This document shows, piece after piece, positions 21,413-32,550 of a stretch of DNA of 45,201 nt. Both the position numbers and the translations under genes were made by a program. The stretch's first letter is position 1; each line of letters starts with the position of its first letter. This DNA is from Nemertoderma westbladi (taxonomy: Eukaryota > Xenacoelomorpha > Nemertodermatida > Nemertodermatidae). The stretch lies in assembly GCA_032718475.1 (NCBI GenBank), contig JAUCBJ010001920.1, positions 1 through 45,201 of the forward strand, written 5' to 3'. The notes beneath the pieces were generated by a model. It had not been told where the DNA came from. It ran no database searches and worked only from the letters and a program-made list of their open reading frames with translations.

Positions 21413-22698
21413 CATTTTCATGAATTATGAACATGAGTACGTGTCGTGACAATACGTGTGATGAACTCGTACCGTGTTGGTACGCAAAGTGTTAAAGGCA
21501 AATAGGTCTATGATACAGTTGCTGAAGTTAATGACGTTGTAGCAGGACGATATAGCTGGTTTTCTGCTCTTGTATCTGGGTCAGTACAAAACGAAGACCA
21601 AGGACTTACAAAACTAAGAGGTAAAGTAGCGTTAGGTCCCAAAGAGCGTTAGGTCTCATTGGCATTTAAAGGATCAGGTTAGTAAAGGAGCAGGTTACAT
21701 AGTCATAGTTGGGGGAACCAAAACAATAAACGAAAGTTATCACATGTGTTTCGTACAGGTCTTAAGTTTTTGGGTCTTGTGTATTTGTTTTGTACTCACC
21801 CTTTTGTATTTATTATTGCACGCTTGTAGCAAATTATTATTGCCAATCTGTTGTTCTATGTACTAATACCGTTGTGGACACCCAAGAGTCTATAGATCGG
21901 ATTAGAGACCAAGTTTATTTTGCAAATTTTTTGACAATAATGCATTACGTGCTACGAGATGGGGGAGGCATGATTATACGAGATAGGGTGTTAAAAGATT
22001 GGATATTACGATATGGAATAAAACGAAATATTACAATAATCCTTTTCTTCTATTTCGTGAAGCAATGATTCAAATTTCGCGATCGATTCAAATCTCGCGA
22101 TTCAAATTGCGAGTTAGTAAAGGAGCAGGTTAGCAAAGGAGCAGGTTTCAGAGGAGTATTGGGGGAACCAAAACAATAAACGTTATTGTTTCGCAGGCTA
22201 AGAATACCCACTGGCTAGGAATACTCGCATGCTAAGAATTCCTGAGACCGTACATTTACAAAGAAATTGAGCCTGGAAATTGCTTTATCGACCACCTTAT
22301 AATAAAAATATAATAAAAATAATTTCCCATTCATCATTCATATAATTTGTTCAACAACTTATACAATTAAAAATTTGTGATATTCGATGTTTCATTGAAA
22401 GCACTATAATATAACATCGCGATCTTAAATGTTCAATTTGTCATTCCCCTCAATTATACACGATATATGATGTTTCCGGACACCAAGTTGTGCCTACAAT
22501 CAAAGAAACTTAATATCAATAAATAACCAAAGACGAAAAAGCAATATCACACTCCCTCACATTACCCTCACATTATACACCACACCCCCTAGTGGTAGCA
22601 CAGGAATTGATGTCACCACAATTTTCAAATAATCAGTCCCACTGAAAGGGCACAACTCTGAACAAATAGTGCGTCGGCACAACTAGAAATCGGCTATC

Positions 22699-22699
<1 letters not shown>
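21413..22699. other. No confirmed gene; ~70-bp direct repeats at 21668 and 22112
   Basis: GTTAGTAAAGGAGCAGGTTA followed within 20-35 bp by GGGGGAACCAAAACAATAAA occurs at about 21677-21733 and again at 22112-22182. Between them, GATTCAAAT-TCGCG words repeat at about 22068-22106. A 49-codon stretch before the first copy (21504-21651) reads as plausible protein but I do not recognise it. Could be the upstream part of the recombinase element. Confidence 0.4.

Positions 22700-22777
<78 letters not shown>
22700..22777. repeat. (GA)n microsatellite
   Basis: About 39 uninterrupted GA units. Confidence 0.97.
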
Positions 22778-22779
<2 letters not shown>

Positions 22780-22795
22780 ATTTGCATGGTGCATG

Positions 22796-22955
22796 GAGCC
22801 CTACTGTTACCTCCCAGTGCCAGACTAGCCCTCTGGCTACCCATTCGGATTCACAACAAGCCCTCCAGTGACATTAGGCCCTACGGTTACAGGTAATGAT
22901 AGGGCGCAAGCCCTATGGTACCTATTATGGCCCTATAGCTACTTGTGATATTTAT
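22796..22955. repeat. Degenerate GCCCTAYGGTTAC repeat, 6 copies
   Basis: Six words close to GCCCTAYGGTTAC (GCCCTACTGTTAC, GCCCTCTGGCTAC, GCCCTCCAGTGAC, GCCCTACGGTTAC, GCCCTATGGTACC, GCCCTATAGCTAC) at irregular spacings of about 20-35 bp upstream of the recombinase ORF. Confidence 0.7.
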
Positions 22956-23206
22956 AGCTTTTCATTGGCTGTTAGTTCTATTATTGGTGTACTTATACTA
23001 TATATTCAGACCATGCTGCTGCTCATTGTAGTTATGTATTTGTTAAAGTATTTGTAATGTTTTTGCATTTTTGTACTTAATCGAGTATTAATTATGTTTT
23101 GTATTTAGACATTTATCCAATTACAATACAATACCGGTACAAGTTACAATGTTCTATTACTGCACCTGTACTTATCTCCCTAGCTTGCTAACCACTAGGC
23201 TAATTA

Positions 23207-24865
23207 TTGTGTGTTAAACGTAGGCCTACAATCATCGCGTTTCATATTTTCCAATATTTCGTCACCCATCGCCATCATATGTTTTGTTGGGCCCTATGGC
23301 AAATGCAAGCGTATCTAATGGCGGCGATAATGCTCCCAAACGGTGTTAGACCTTGCAATATTACTGATATGACAGTACAACATGTTGAAAAGAGGAAGCA
23401 CATTGAGTTTGACAAGACAATTATTAGAATTCCACATCATAAGACTTCTGCTACTTTCGGAGGCCAGGATTTGGTTATGAGTCGGGCGATATATTATGCC
23501 CTGAAGAAGTGGTGCTACTATGGGCGTGGTTTATACTCGAAAGAGAAAATAATTATCGACAATGTGTTCACGACAACTCTCGGAAAAGAAATGGATAATG
23601 TTTCACGTCAAGTCCAACGGTTATGGCACATCCTCTGTCCCAATTCATCATCCACGATGACTGCCACTGCTAATAGACACTGTATTTCTACCTGCAATCA
23701 ACATACAAGTAGCGTTACTGATCATAATTTGCAGCAACGCATTTCAAATCACATGAAGCATTCAATGAATACACAACGCCGCGTTTATGCTGCTGCTAAT
23801 ACTGAGGTTGAGGCTGTGGAGGCATACAAAATCATCGAGAACTTTTGTGATATTACATCAACTACTTCAAATAGTGATGAACACCTCATTCCAAAGGAAA
23901 ATGATGTACTGTTATCTCAAGCCTCTGTAGATTCGACTGAAGACAATTTGCTTAAAGAAATAGTTTCTGAGATTCCTCAGTGTGATACACAAGTAGACGT
24001 GGATGGTCAAACGTATATAGAATGTGACTTGATGGACTTTGAGAAGATTCTGGATACTTGCGAGAGTGTAATTCGCGTCACAGCTTCTCAATCCCAGCCG
24101 CTGGTTAACGTCCCCATGGTTACCACTTCTCAATCCCAGCCGCTGGTTAACGTCCCCATGGTTACCGCTTCTCAATCCCAGCCGCTGGTTAACGTCCCCA
24201 TGGTTACCGCTTCTCAATCCCAGCCGCTGGTTAACGTTCCCATGGTTACCACTTCTCAATCCCAGCCGCTGGTTAACGTCCCCATGGTTACCACTTCTCA
24301 ATCCCAGCCGCTGGTTAACGTCCCCATGGTTACCGCTTCTCAATCCCAGCCGCTGGTTAACGTCCCCATGGTTACCACTTCTCAATCCCAGCCGCTGGTT
24401 AACGTCCCCATGGTTACCACTTCTCAATCCCAGCCGCTGGTTAACGTCCCCATGGTTACCACTTCTCAATCCCAGCCGCTGGTTAACGTTCCCATGGATA
24501 CCGGTTTTCAATCGCAGCTGTTGGCATTAACCTCATCTAATGATTATTCGATACTTCCATCTCCTCTTAAAGAAATGGACTTTAATAAAGCTACGAAAAA
24601 GAAACCGAAAATTAGAAGAAATTTAGACGAAGGTGTGAGAAAAGCTGTTTCCAATAACAAACGTATCTTATGGTCAAAAGAAGAAGTTGATATACTAATC
24701 GATGAATTACGTCCGTTCCTTAATGGAGTTCTGTTTTTCCGTGGTGGAAAAACGAAGGAAATCTACTTAAGTAAAGCGGCCCAGCGTCTTCCAGGCAGAA
24801 CCCCTCTTCAGATATATGATAAATTTAGAGACATGAAAAAAACTCAGAAAAACCGTGATTGGTAA
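23207..24865 (+). CDS. Crypton-like tyrosine recombinase with SANT-like C-terminus
   Basis: Open frame of 552 codons counted from 23207 (a TTG; the first ATG is codon 25, so the true start may be there or in an upstream exon). Residues 35-215 match the catalytic domain of Crypton-type tyrosine recombinases, which cut and join DNA through a tyrosine. Visible are R48 (NGVRPCNITDMT), K79 (HHKT), R157 (TANRH; the usual preceding His is Thr), H185 (HMKHS) and Y194 (TQRRVYAA). Residues 215-290 are acidic. Residues 291-430 are ten copies of a 14-residue repeat (VTASQSQPLVNVPM). Residues 460-545 are basic, then Myb/SANT-like (W489, LPGRTPLQIYDKF), probably DNA-binding. The N-terminal core-binding domain is absent or lies upstream. 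Whether this is a live transposon gene or a domesticated one cannot be told here. Confidence 0.75.
   Translation: MCVKRRPTIIAFHIFQYFVTHRHHMFCWALWQMQAYLMAAIMLPNGVRPCNITDMTVQHVEKRKHIEFDKTIIRIPHHKTSATFGGQDLVMSRAIYYALKKWCYYGRGLYSKEKIIIDNVFTTTLGKEMDNVSRQVQRLWHILCPNSSSTMTATANRHCISTCNQHTSSVTDHNLQQRISNHMKHSMNTQRRVYAAANTEVEAVEAYKIIENFCDITSTTSNSDEHLIPKENDVLLSQASVDSTEDNLLKEIVSEIPQCDTQVDVDGQTYIECDLMDFEKILDTCESVIRVTASQSQPLVNVPMVTTSQSQPLVNVPMVTASQSQPLVNVPMVTASQSQPLVNVPMVTTSQSQPLVNVPMVTTSQSQPLVNVPMVTASQSQPLVNVPMVTTSQSQPLVNVPMVTTSQSQPLVNVPMVTTSQSQPLVNVPMDTGFQSQLLALTSSNDYSILPSPLKEMDFNKATKKKPKIRRNLDEGVRKAVSNNKRILWSKEEVDILIDELRPFLNGVLFFRGGKTKEIYLSKAAQRLPGRTPLQIYDKFRDMKKTQKNRDW
24077..24496 (+). repeat. Coding 42-bp tandem repeat, 10 copies
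   Basis: Ten in-frame 42-bp units inside the recombinase ORF, almost identical at DNA level. The main variation is GCT or ACT (Ala or Thr) at one codon. An eleventh unit (DTGFQSQLL) is degenerate. The antisense open frame here is a shadow. Confidence 0.95.
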
Positions 24866-25091
24866 TTAATTATTAATTAAACGGGAATTTATATTTGCAA
24901 TTATTTTTGATCTTAAACTGTCCTCTAATTTACTTAATATTTTTTGAAGCAGAATTTTCAGGTTTAAAAGTTGTGTTGTTTGTTGTTTCCTTGGTCGTTT
25001 TGTTTTATTAGTTATTTACATTAAAGTGTTTTTTTATTGTTTACAATTATTTAGGAGTGATTTATTTACAATAAGAAATATTAGTCATTAA

Positions 25092-25290
25092 CCATTCCAT
25101 CTCCTCTTAAAGAGATTATTGACTTTAATAAAGCTACAAAAAAAATAAAAATTTAGGAGATATTTAGAACAAGATGTCAGACAAGCTGTTTCCAATAAGA
25201 AACGTGTATTATCGTCGAAAAAAGTGCATGATATACTAATTTATGAATTTCGGCCATTCGTTAACGGCAATTGGCCTGGGGGGGGGGGGG
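25092..25290 (+). pseudogene. Duplicated, broken 3' part of the recombinase ORF
   Basis: CCATCTCCTCTTAAAGA and the following sequence repeat 24554-24730 with about 85 per cent identity by eye, so they cover the basic and SANT-like part. Frameshifts and a TAG in the basic stretch break the frame, and the key W codon (TGG) has become TCG. It ends in a G15 tract. The downstream 3' sequence is duplicated too (CCTTGGTCGTTTTGTTTTAT at 24989 and 25449), which indicates one segmental duplication of about 0.5 kb. Confidence 0.8.
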
Positions 25291-25299
25291 GGAGGGGGG
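25278..25299. repeat. Poly(G) tract
   Basis: G15, then A, then G6. Confidence 0.95.
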
Positions 25300-25356
25300 C
25301 ATTTATATGCATGAAATTATTTTGGGTTTTGGATTACTTATTTACATTTGGTGAGT

Positions 25357-25471
25357 CCTTGGTCGTTTTGTTTTATATTCCTTGGTCGTTTTGTTTTATA
25401 TTCCTTGGTCGTTTTGTTTTATATTCCTTGGTCGTTTTGTTTTATATTCCTTGGTCGTTTTGTTTTATTAG
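25357..25471. repeat. 23-bp tandem repeat, 5 copies
   Basis: Units start at 25357, 25380, 25403, 25426 and 25449 with CCTTGGTCGTTTTGTTTTAT. The original single copy is at 24989, so the expansion happened after the segmental duplication. Confidence 0.95.
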
Positions 25472-26604
25472 TTATTTACATTGTTTTACATACAGTGTTT
25501 TGTTTATTGTTCACATTTTTACACAATATATTATTAGGTAGATATCTTCTTTTATAATTAGTAGTCCTACTTGCAAATAGTTCATTATTGTGCTACTTTT
25601 TCATACCGGTACTTATTGCCTTGAATGCTAATAATTATTGCCATTCATTTTCCTGTAACGTTACAATGGAATAGTTATTCGAAAAAAGGAAGTCAACGGA
25701 TAACTATAACTGTACTTTCTTTCTATCATACATTTCCAATTGGCAATTCAGAAAGAGCGAAATTCAGATATTCTGCCTTGGTGTATTGTGTTTTGTACTC
25801 GTTGGAATTTAAACACTCGCTACTGTTGTCTATAAACCTACCAACTCAATGAGGGCAGAATAATGAATATCGCTCATCGTCGTTCGGTCGTCATTTTTTC
25901 GAATATATTTTTAATTAAATGCAATTTAATAATTGTTAATCAATCAGAATGATTTGTTTGCATAATACTATTAATAGTGATTATAATGTCATAATAATGA
26001 TTGCTGTCATAATTCACCACAACTGATTCGTTTTCAAACTCTGCCAACGGAATATAACTTATCTAAGAATGCATGTGGGGTGGGTGTAAGAAATATGATC
26101 CTAATCCTATGTGAAGAATATCATCGTTTCAAAAGAATCCATACATGACGTCATGCTGGCAAGGGGATCGATCGGGTACGCTTTATTATAACTGTTTTAT
26201 AGTGAGTTTCGAAATATTATTTGACAAATTGTAAGTATTGACGTAATGACGTGACGTTAAGTGACGTCATTTATGGAAAATCCTGTCGTTGTCCAGTCAC
26301 AATTCCGATTATCCGATTTAAAAACCCCGTAATACAAAGTGATTTCATTATATTCCATGGAAGCTGAGGGGTCCTCCTCCTTTAGATCGCGTTCCTGTAG
26401 AGTCCACAAAACCTTGGATGGCATATACTCCCAAATGATGGGCACTTGTTACTGTCTATAACACACATTATTGGACAAATAAATATTAGGACATTGAAAG
26501 CCGCTGGTAAAACCAAGCCCTCCCTTCATATACAATTATATAATTAGTGCAGAGCACATAAATTACCAGTAGGCCATATACAAAACGAGAAGATAATCTG
26601 ACGC
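25472..26604. other. No gene seen
   Basis: AT-rich sequence with short open frames that lack any recognisable domain. No repeat structure noted. Confidence 0.4.
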
Positions 26605-29366
26605 ATATGTCTGTCTCCTAAATAACGTTATGTATATGTGTCTCCTAAACAACGTTATGTATATGTGTCTCCTAAACAACATTATGTATCTATGTCTCCT
26701 AAACAACGTTATGTATATGTGTCTCCTAAACAACATTATGTATCTATGTCTCCTAAACAACGTTATGTATATGTGTCTCCTAAACAACGTTATGTATATG
26801 TGTCTCCTAAACAACGTTATGTATATGTGTCTCCTAAACAACGTTATGTATATGTGTCTCCTAAACAACGTTATGTATATGTGTCTCCTAAACAACGTTA
26901 TGTATATGTGTCTCCTAAACAACGTTATGTCTATGTGTCTCCTAAACAACGTTATGTATATGTGTCTCCTAAACAACGTTATGTATATGTGTCTCCTAAA
27001 CAATGTTATGTATATGTGTCTCCTAAACAACGTTATGTATATGTGTCTCCTAAACAACGTTATGTATATGTGTCTCCTAAACAACGTTATGTATATGTGT
27101 CTCCTAAACAACGTTATGTATATGTGTCTCCTAAACAACGTTATGTATATGTGTCTCCTAAACAACGTTATGTAAATGTGTCTCCTAAACAACGTTATGT
27201 ATATGTGTCTCCTAAACAGCGTAATGTATATATGTCTCCTTAACAATGTTATGTATATGTGTCTCCTAAACAACGTTATGTATATGTGTCTCCTAAACAA
27301 CGTTATGTATCTATGTCTCCTAAACAACGTTATGTATATGTGTCTCCTAAACAACGTTATGTATATGTGTCTCCTAAACAGCGTAATGTATATATGTCTC
27401 CTTAACAATGTTATGTATATGTGTCTCCTAAACAATGTTATGTATATGTGTCTCCTAAACAACGTTATGTATATGTGTCTCCTAAACAACGTTATGTATA
27501 TATGTCTCCTTAACAATGTTATGTATATGTGTCTCCTAAACAATGTTATGTATATGTGTCTTCTAAACAACGTTATGTATATGTGTCTCCTAAACAACGT
27601 TATGTATATGTGTCTCCTAAACAACGTTATGTATATGTGTCTCCTAAACAACGTTATGTATATGTGTCTCCTAAACAACGTTATGTATATGTGTCTCCTA
27701 AACAACGTTATGTATATGTGTCTCCTAAACAACGTTATGTATATGTGTCTCCTAAACAACGTTATGTATATGTGTCTCCTAAACAACGTTATGTATATGT
27801 GTCTCCTAAACAGCGTAATGTATATATGTCTCCTTAACAATGTTATGTATATGTGTCTCCTAAACAACGTTATGTATATGTGTCTCCTAAACAACGTTAT
27901 GTATCTATGTCTCCTAAACAACGTTATGTATATGTGTCTCCTAAACAACGTTATGTATATGTGTCTCCTAAACAGCGTAATGTATATATGTCTCCTTAAC
28001 AATGTTATGTATATGTGTCTCCTAAACAATGTTATGTATATGTGTCTCCTAAACAACGTTATGTATATATGTCCCCTAAACAACGTTATGTATATGTGTC
28101 TCCTTAACAATGTTATGTATATGTGTCTCCTAAACAACGTTATGTATATGTGTCTCTAAACAACGTTATGTATATATGTCCCCCAAACAACGTTATGTAT
28201 ATGTGTCTCCTAAACAACGTTATGTATATGTGTCTCCTAAACAACGTTATGTATATATGTCTCCTTAACAATGTTATGTATATGTGTCTCCTAAACAATG
28301 TTATGTATATGTGTCTTCTAAACAACGTTATGTATATGTGTCTCCTAAACAACGTTATGTATATGTGTCTCCTAAACAACGTTATGTATATGTGTCTCCT
28401 AAACAACGTTATGTATATGTGTCTCCTAAACAACGTTATGTATATGTGTCTCCTAAACAACGTTATGTATATGTGTCTCCTAAACAACGTTATGTATATG
28501 TGTCTCCTAAACAACGTTATGTATATGTGTCTCCTAAACAACGTTATGTATATGTGTCTCCTAAACAGCGTAATGTATATATGTCTCCTTAACAATGTTA
28601 TGTATATGTGTCTCCTAAACAACGTTATGTATATGTGTCTCCTAAACAACGTTATGTATCTATGTCTCCTAAACAACGTTATGTATATGTGTCTCCTAAA
28701 CAACGTTATGTATATGTGTCTCCTAAACAGCGTAATGTATATATGTCTCCTTAACAATGTTATGTATATGTGTCTCCTAAACAACGTTATGTATATATGT
28801 CTCCTTAACAATGTTATGTATATGTGTCTCCTAAACAACGTTATGTATATATGTCTCCTTAACAATGTTATGTATATGTGTCTCCTAAACAACGTTATGT
28901 ATATGTGTCTCTAAACAACGTTATGTATATATGTCCCCCAAACAACGTTATGTATATGTGTCTCCTTAACAATGTTATGTATATGTGTCTCCTAAACAAC
29001 GTTATGTATATATGTCTCCTTAACAATGTTATGTATATGTGTCTCCTAAACAACGTTATGTATATGTGTCTCTAAACAACGTTATGTATATATGTCTCCT
29101 TAACAATGTTATGTATATGTGTCTCCTAAACAATGTTATGTATATGTGTTTCCTAAACAACGTTATGTATATGTGTCTCCTAAACAACGTTATGTATATG
29201 TGTCTCCTAAACAACGTTATGTATATATGTCTCCTTAACAATGTTATGTATATGTGTCTCCTAAACAACGTTATGTATATATGTCTCCTTAACAATGTTA
29301 TGTATATGTGTCTCCAAAACAATGTTATGTATATGTGTCTCCTTAACAACGTAATGTATATGTGTT
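26605..29366. repeat. 27-bp minisatellite, ~102 copies, with higher-order repeat
   Basis: Unit of 27 bp with the core ACAACGTTATGTATATGTG and a TCTCCTAA spacer. Variants recur in fixed patterns: ACAATG, AGCGTAATG, TATCTATG, TATATATGTCTCCTT, and a 26-bp unit with TCTCTAA. Blocks of 28 units repeat at a 755-bp distance: the ORF fragment at 27529-27837 is the same as that at 28284-28592, and the 28123 block recurs at 28878. Since 27 is a multiple of three, forward frames read NNVMYMCLL or PKQRYVYVS and the reverse frame RRHIYITLF for hundreds of codons. Frame-specific stops (TAA in the CTTAACAATG variant) and the lack of any non-repeat domain argue against a gene. Confidence 0.95.
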
Positions 29367-29370
29367 AGTA

Positions 29371-29670
29371 TGTTACAAGTAACAATAGGGCTAGTTGTTC
29401 GGAATTAAAAAAGCAAAATTAAAAACAAAATAGCCAATATTAGTGAACAAAAAATTCCAGATCTCTTATTTTAACATAAAATAAAACATCACCATTACTT
29501 ATGAAGTTTAAATAGTAATATAATTTACTAATTAATAAATATATGTTACAAGTAACAATAGGGCTAGTTTTTCAAAATTAAAAAAGCAAAAATTAAAAAA
29601 CAATTACAAATATTAGTAAACAAAAATTTCCAGATCTCTTATTTTAACATAAAATAAATCATCACCACAA
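29371..29670 (+). repeat. Tandem duplication, period ~172 bp
   Basis: TGTTACAAGTAACAATAGGG and about 110 bp after it (AAAAAAGCAAAA, CCAGATCTCTTATTTTAACA) occur at 29371 and again at 29543 with few differences. Confidence 0.9.
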
Positions 29671-30182
29671 AAATTCATGATTGCTAAGTCACTGATCGAA
29701 AAATAGTTTTTGCAAAATTTCGTTCAAACCAAGTAATCTTTCTAAGACGCAACTTCTTTGACATAATGTAATACATCAACTCATTTTTTTGAAAAAGCCG
29801 TGCGAGTGACCGATTTAGAATACAAAATGTTAGAATTGTAATTATTTGATGGTATATTTCGTATATCAATTTAGGATCTTGTTCAAAAATCCAAAAAAAC
29901 CTAAAAAAAGTGAAAATTTTGAAAATTTGACATTTTTGTGCCTTTTAACTCGTAACCATAGGGCATTTTGGTAATGCTATTAAATGGCATTGCAAATCAT
30001 TTTATGATATTAACAAAACATTAATAATTCTTTAATTTTTGATGGGATGGACCTGGTTTTTGTTTTACTCATTAAGTATGAGTTGCTTTAATTGAATTTG
30101 CTTTGAAAAATAAGTTTGCACATTCTAGCACAAACTTATGCGAGTCTTTCAAACACTGGCCCTATTGCGACTTTGCAAAGCA

Positions 30183-30213
<31 letters not shown>

Positions 30214-30839
30214 GAGGAAGTAGAGTAGAATAAGATACAGATTCATAATTATTTTATCAAACTCATGTACTACTTACTTCAATGTGCCAATTGTAATAAT
30301 AATTAAACATTACTCTGATTACGCTGGGTTTGGCCCCATGAGATATTATACTGACGTATTTTATATTAATATATCCATGCGAGTAAACAAGAAGTGAAGT
30401 AAATGTTTATTATTGTAGTTTTAGAAATTGAATGATATACCCAAGATAATGAAATAGATAATATACCAGAAATTGCCATTTGATCAGATATATCAAAGCG
30501 GCGTCTTTAGTATAATACAATTCACTCTGTTATACAATGTAAATATACTAAATCTATTTATAAATATATTATGAGCCCTACATTGTATATTTATCCTACA
30601 GGTAGATAATGTAGTATGTTAAAACTTGATATAATTTGGTATAATGTATAACATATTACAAATAAGACTGAGGCAGCTAAACTATATTGCAAAGAAATCA
30701 AATATCCCAAAGTAATATACTAGACCCTCCCTCCACCCTATAAATAGTGTTCACCACCTACCCCACCCACCGCCCTCATTACTTCATTATAATGAAAGAT
30801 AGTACTGGCGCTCCGGTCACTCCGTTCCCTCCGCTGGGG
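29671..30839. other. No gene; GA microsatellite at 30183-30215
   Basis: AT-rich, no coding signal. A short (GA)n tract lies at 30183-30215. CTCCGGTCACTCCGTTCCCT at about 30809-30828 resembles the GC-rich tails of some non-LTR elements. Confidence 0.45.
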
Positions 30840-30879
30840 GGGTTAAGTAGTAGGTTCTGACACTATGCAAAATTCGAGC

Positions 30880-32420
30880 ACAGAGTTAGAAGCGCATTGG
30901 ATAGGCGAACATTTCTTGCAGTGAAAGTATTTCCATATCTGTTAAAGTTTTCGAGATAGTCAGACATGAGTAGCTAAAATTTGAATTTTTTTTCGGTAAA
31001 GTCTGATTTCACCGGTACCTGTCATCCGAAATATGGATTGTGATATATCGTTAGATGCGGGTTTACAAACTGTACATTCACATTTTTTCAAGAAAAAAAT
31101 TCGATCAAGGGTTTTCGAAATATTTTAGAATTACCGGAAGCAGACTTTGGACGACCATATCTCCGGTACCGGTAGGCCTATTGAGTCGAAACTTTTCTAC
31201 TAATCTACTTAGAACACTCCAGTGAATGTTTTTTAGTTTGAAAGTTTTGCCCCAAAATGCTCAGAAGTAATTTCGAAAAAACTGATCATTTCGCGATCAT
31301 GATCTTTTGACCCCCTAGAATTGAACTTTTTTATGGTCAAATTTTGGCTACCCCCCCTAATTCGAGGGTGAGGAATCTTTTTGTAATGTTAAGTTTTTTC
31401 ATACGGTGAACTCACAGGACTTGGTCTTCGAAATAAAACCGAAAACATGATCTTTCATGATCATGGCCTGATCAATTCGCTTTTTGAAAATTTCGAAATG
31501 CTTAAAAGTTGCCCCTTCTTAATAGAAGTCGATTAGTAAAAAAAAAATCGGGGGTCTCAAACAAAGTTTTCGAGAAAATCGGGAAAAACCGAAAAACACG
31601 ATCTTTTATGATCAGGTATAAGATCTCGAGAACCGGTTGTCCGATCAAGCCAATTTTTTTTTAATCAACTCAGAATAGGCCATTGAACATTTCTTACAAT
31701 GAATGTTTATTAGAAAAATGCTTAGATTCGATTTTAAATATACTGATCTTTTCGCGATCATGATCTTGAGTTTTGACCCACTAGACTTGAACTTTTTTAT
31801 GCCCAAATTTTGGCTACCCCCCATAATTCGAGGGTGAGGAATATTTTTGTGATGTTAAGTTTTTCTATACGGTGAACTCCCAGGACTTGGTCTTCGAAAT
31901 AAAACCAAAAACACGATATTTTTTGATCGCGGACTGATCAATTCGCTTTTTGAAAATTTCGAAATGCTCAAAAGTTGCCCCTTTATCATAGAAGTCGATT
32001 CGTAAAAACAAAATCGGGGGTCTCAAACAAAGTTTTCGAGAAAATTGGAAAAAACCAAAAAATATGATCTTTAATGATCAGGTATCAGATCTCGAGAATC
32101 GGTTGTCCGATCGAGCCATTTTTTTTTTAATCGACTCAGGGCGGTGTTCTGAACGTTTCCTACAGTAATTGTTTATATCCAAAATGCTTAGTTACGATTT
32201 TACGAAGTCCGATCTTTGCGCGATCATGATCTTGCGTTTTGACCGGGAAGAATTCACTTTTTTTTAAATCTTTTAACGGGAATCATGACTAATGTGGGGT
32301 CGCTGAATCTTTTTGTAATGTTAAGTTTTTCGATTGGAGCAAGCCTTGAGTGTCCGATCCCTGATCAAAACTGATCTTTGCTGATCATGGTCAAGATCAT
32401 GATCTGATCGCTGGAGATTC
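30880..32420 (+). repeat. Diverged ~460-bp tandem repeat, ~3 copies
   Basis: The landmark CGCGATCATGATCTT recurs at about 31293, 31753 and 32219. Between landmarks the same blocks follow in order: TTGAACTTTTTTATG, TTTTGGCTACCCCCC, AATTCGAGGGTGAGGAAT, GGACTTGGTCTTCGAAATAA, AAGTTGCCCC, AATCGGGGGTCTCAAACAAA and GATCTCGAGAA. The first and third copies are incomplete or more diverged. Unusually rich in TGATCA and GATCATGATC palindromes. No frame stays open. Confidence 0.85.
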
Positions 32421-32538
32421 CTGCATAGCAACGCGGTTGCTAGGGAAGCGGACTTTTTGACTCAAATTGGTCCTAGACGGAGAACCGTAGACTTTTTTAA
32501 CACATTATGTATGGCGAAAAGTCTTCTGGATAGATTTT

Positions 32539-32549
32539 GGGGGGGGGGG
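32539..32549. repeat. Poly(G) tract, 11 nt
   Basis: G11 next to the end of the gypsy element. Confidence 0.9.
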
Positions 32550-32550
32550 T

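Noticed and set aside
21790-22068. 92-codon + strand frame
   Set aside because: No recognisable domain, starts and ends in AT-rich low-complexity residues, no supporting signal.
23912-24511. 199-codon open frame on the minus strand
   Set aside because: Antisense shadow of the 42-bp coding repeat in the recombinase ORF.
26563-29368. Long open frames of up to 524 codons on both strands
   Set aside because: They consist only of a 9-residue periodic string produced by a 27-bp repeat. Several frames are open at once and no other domain is attached.
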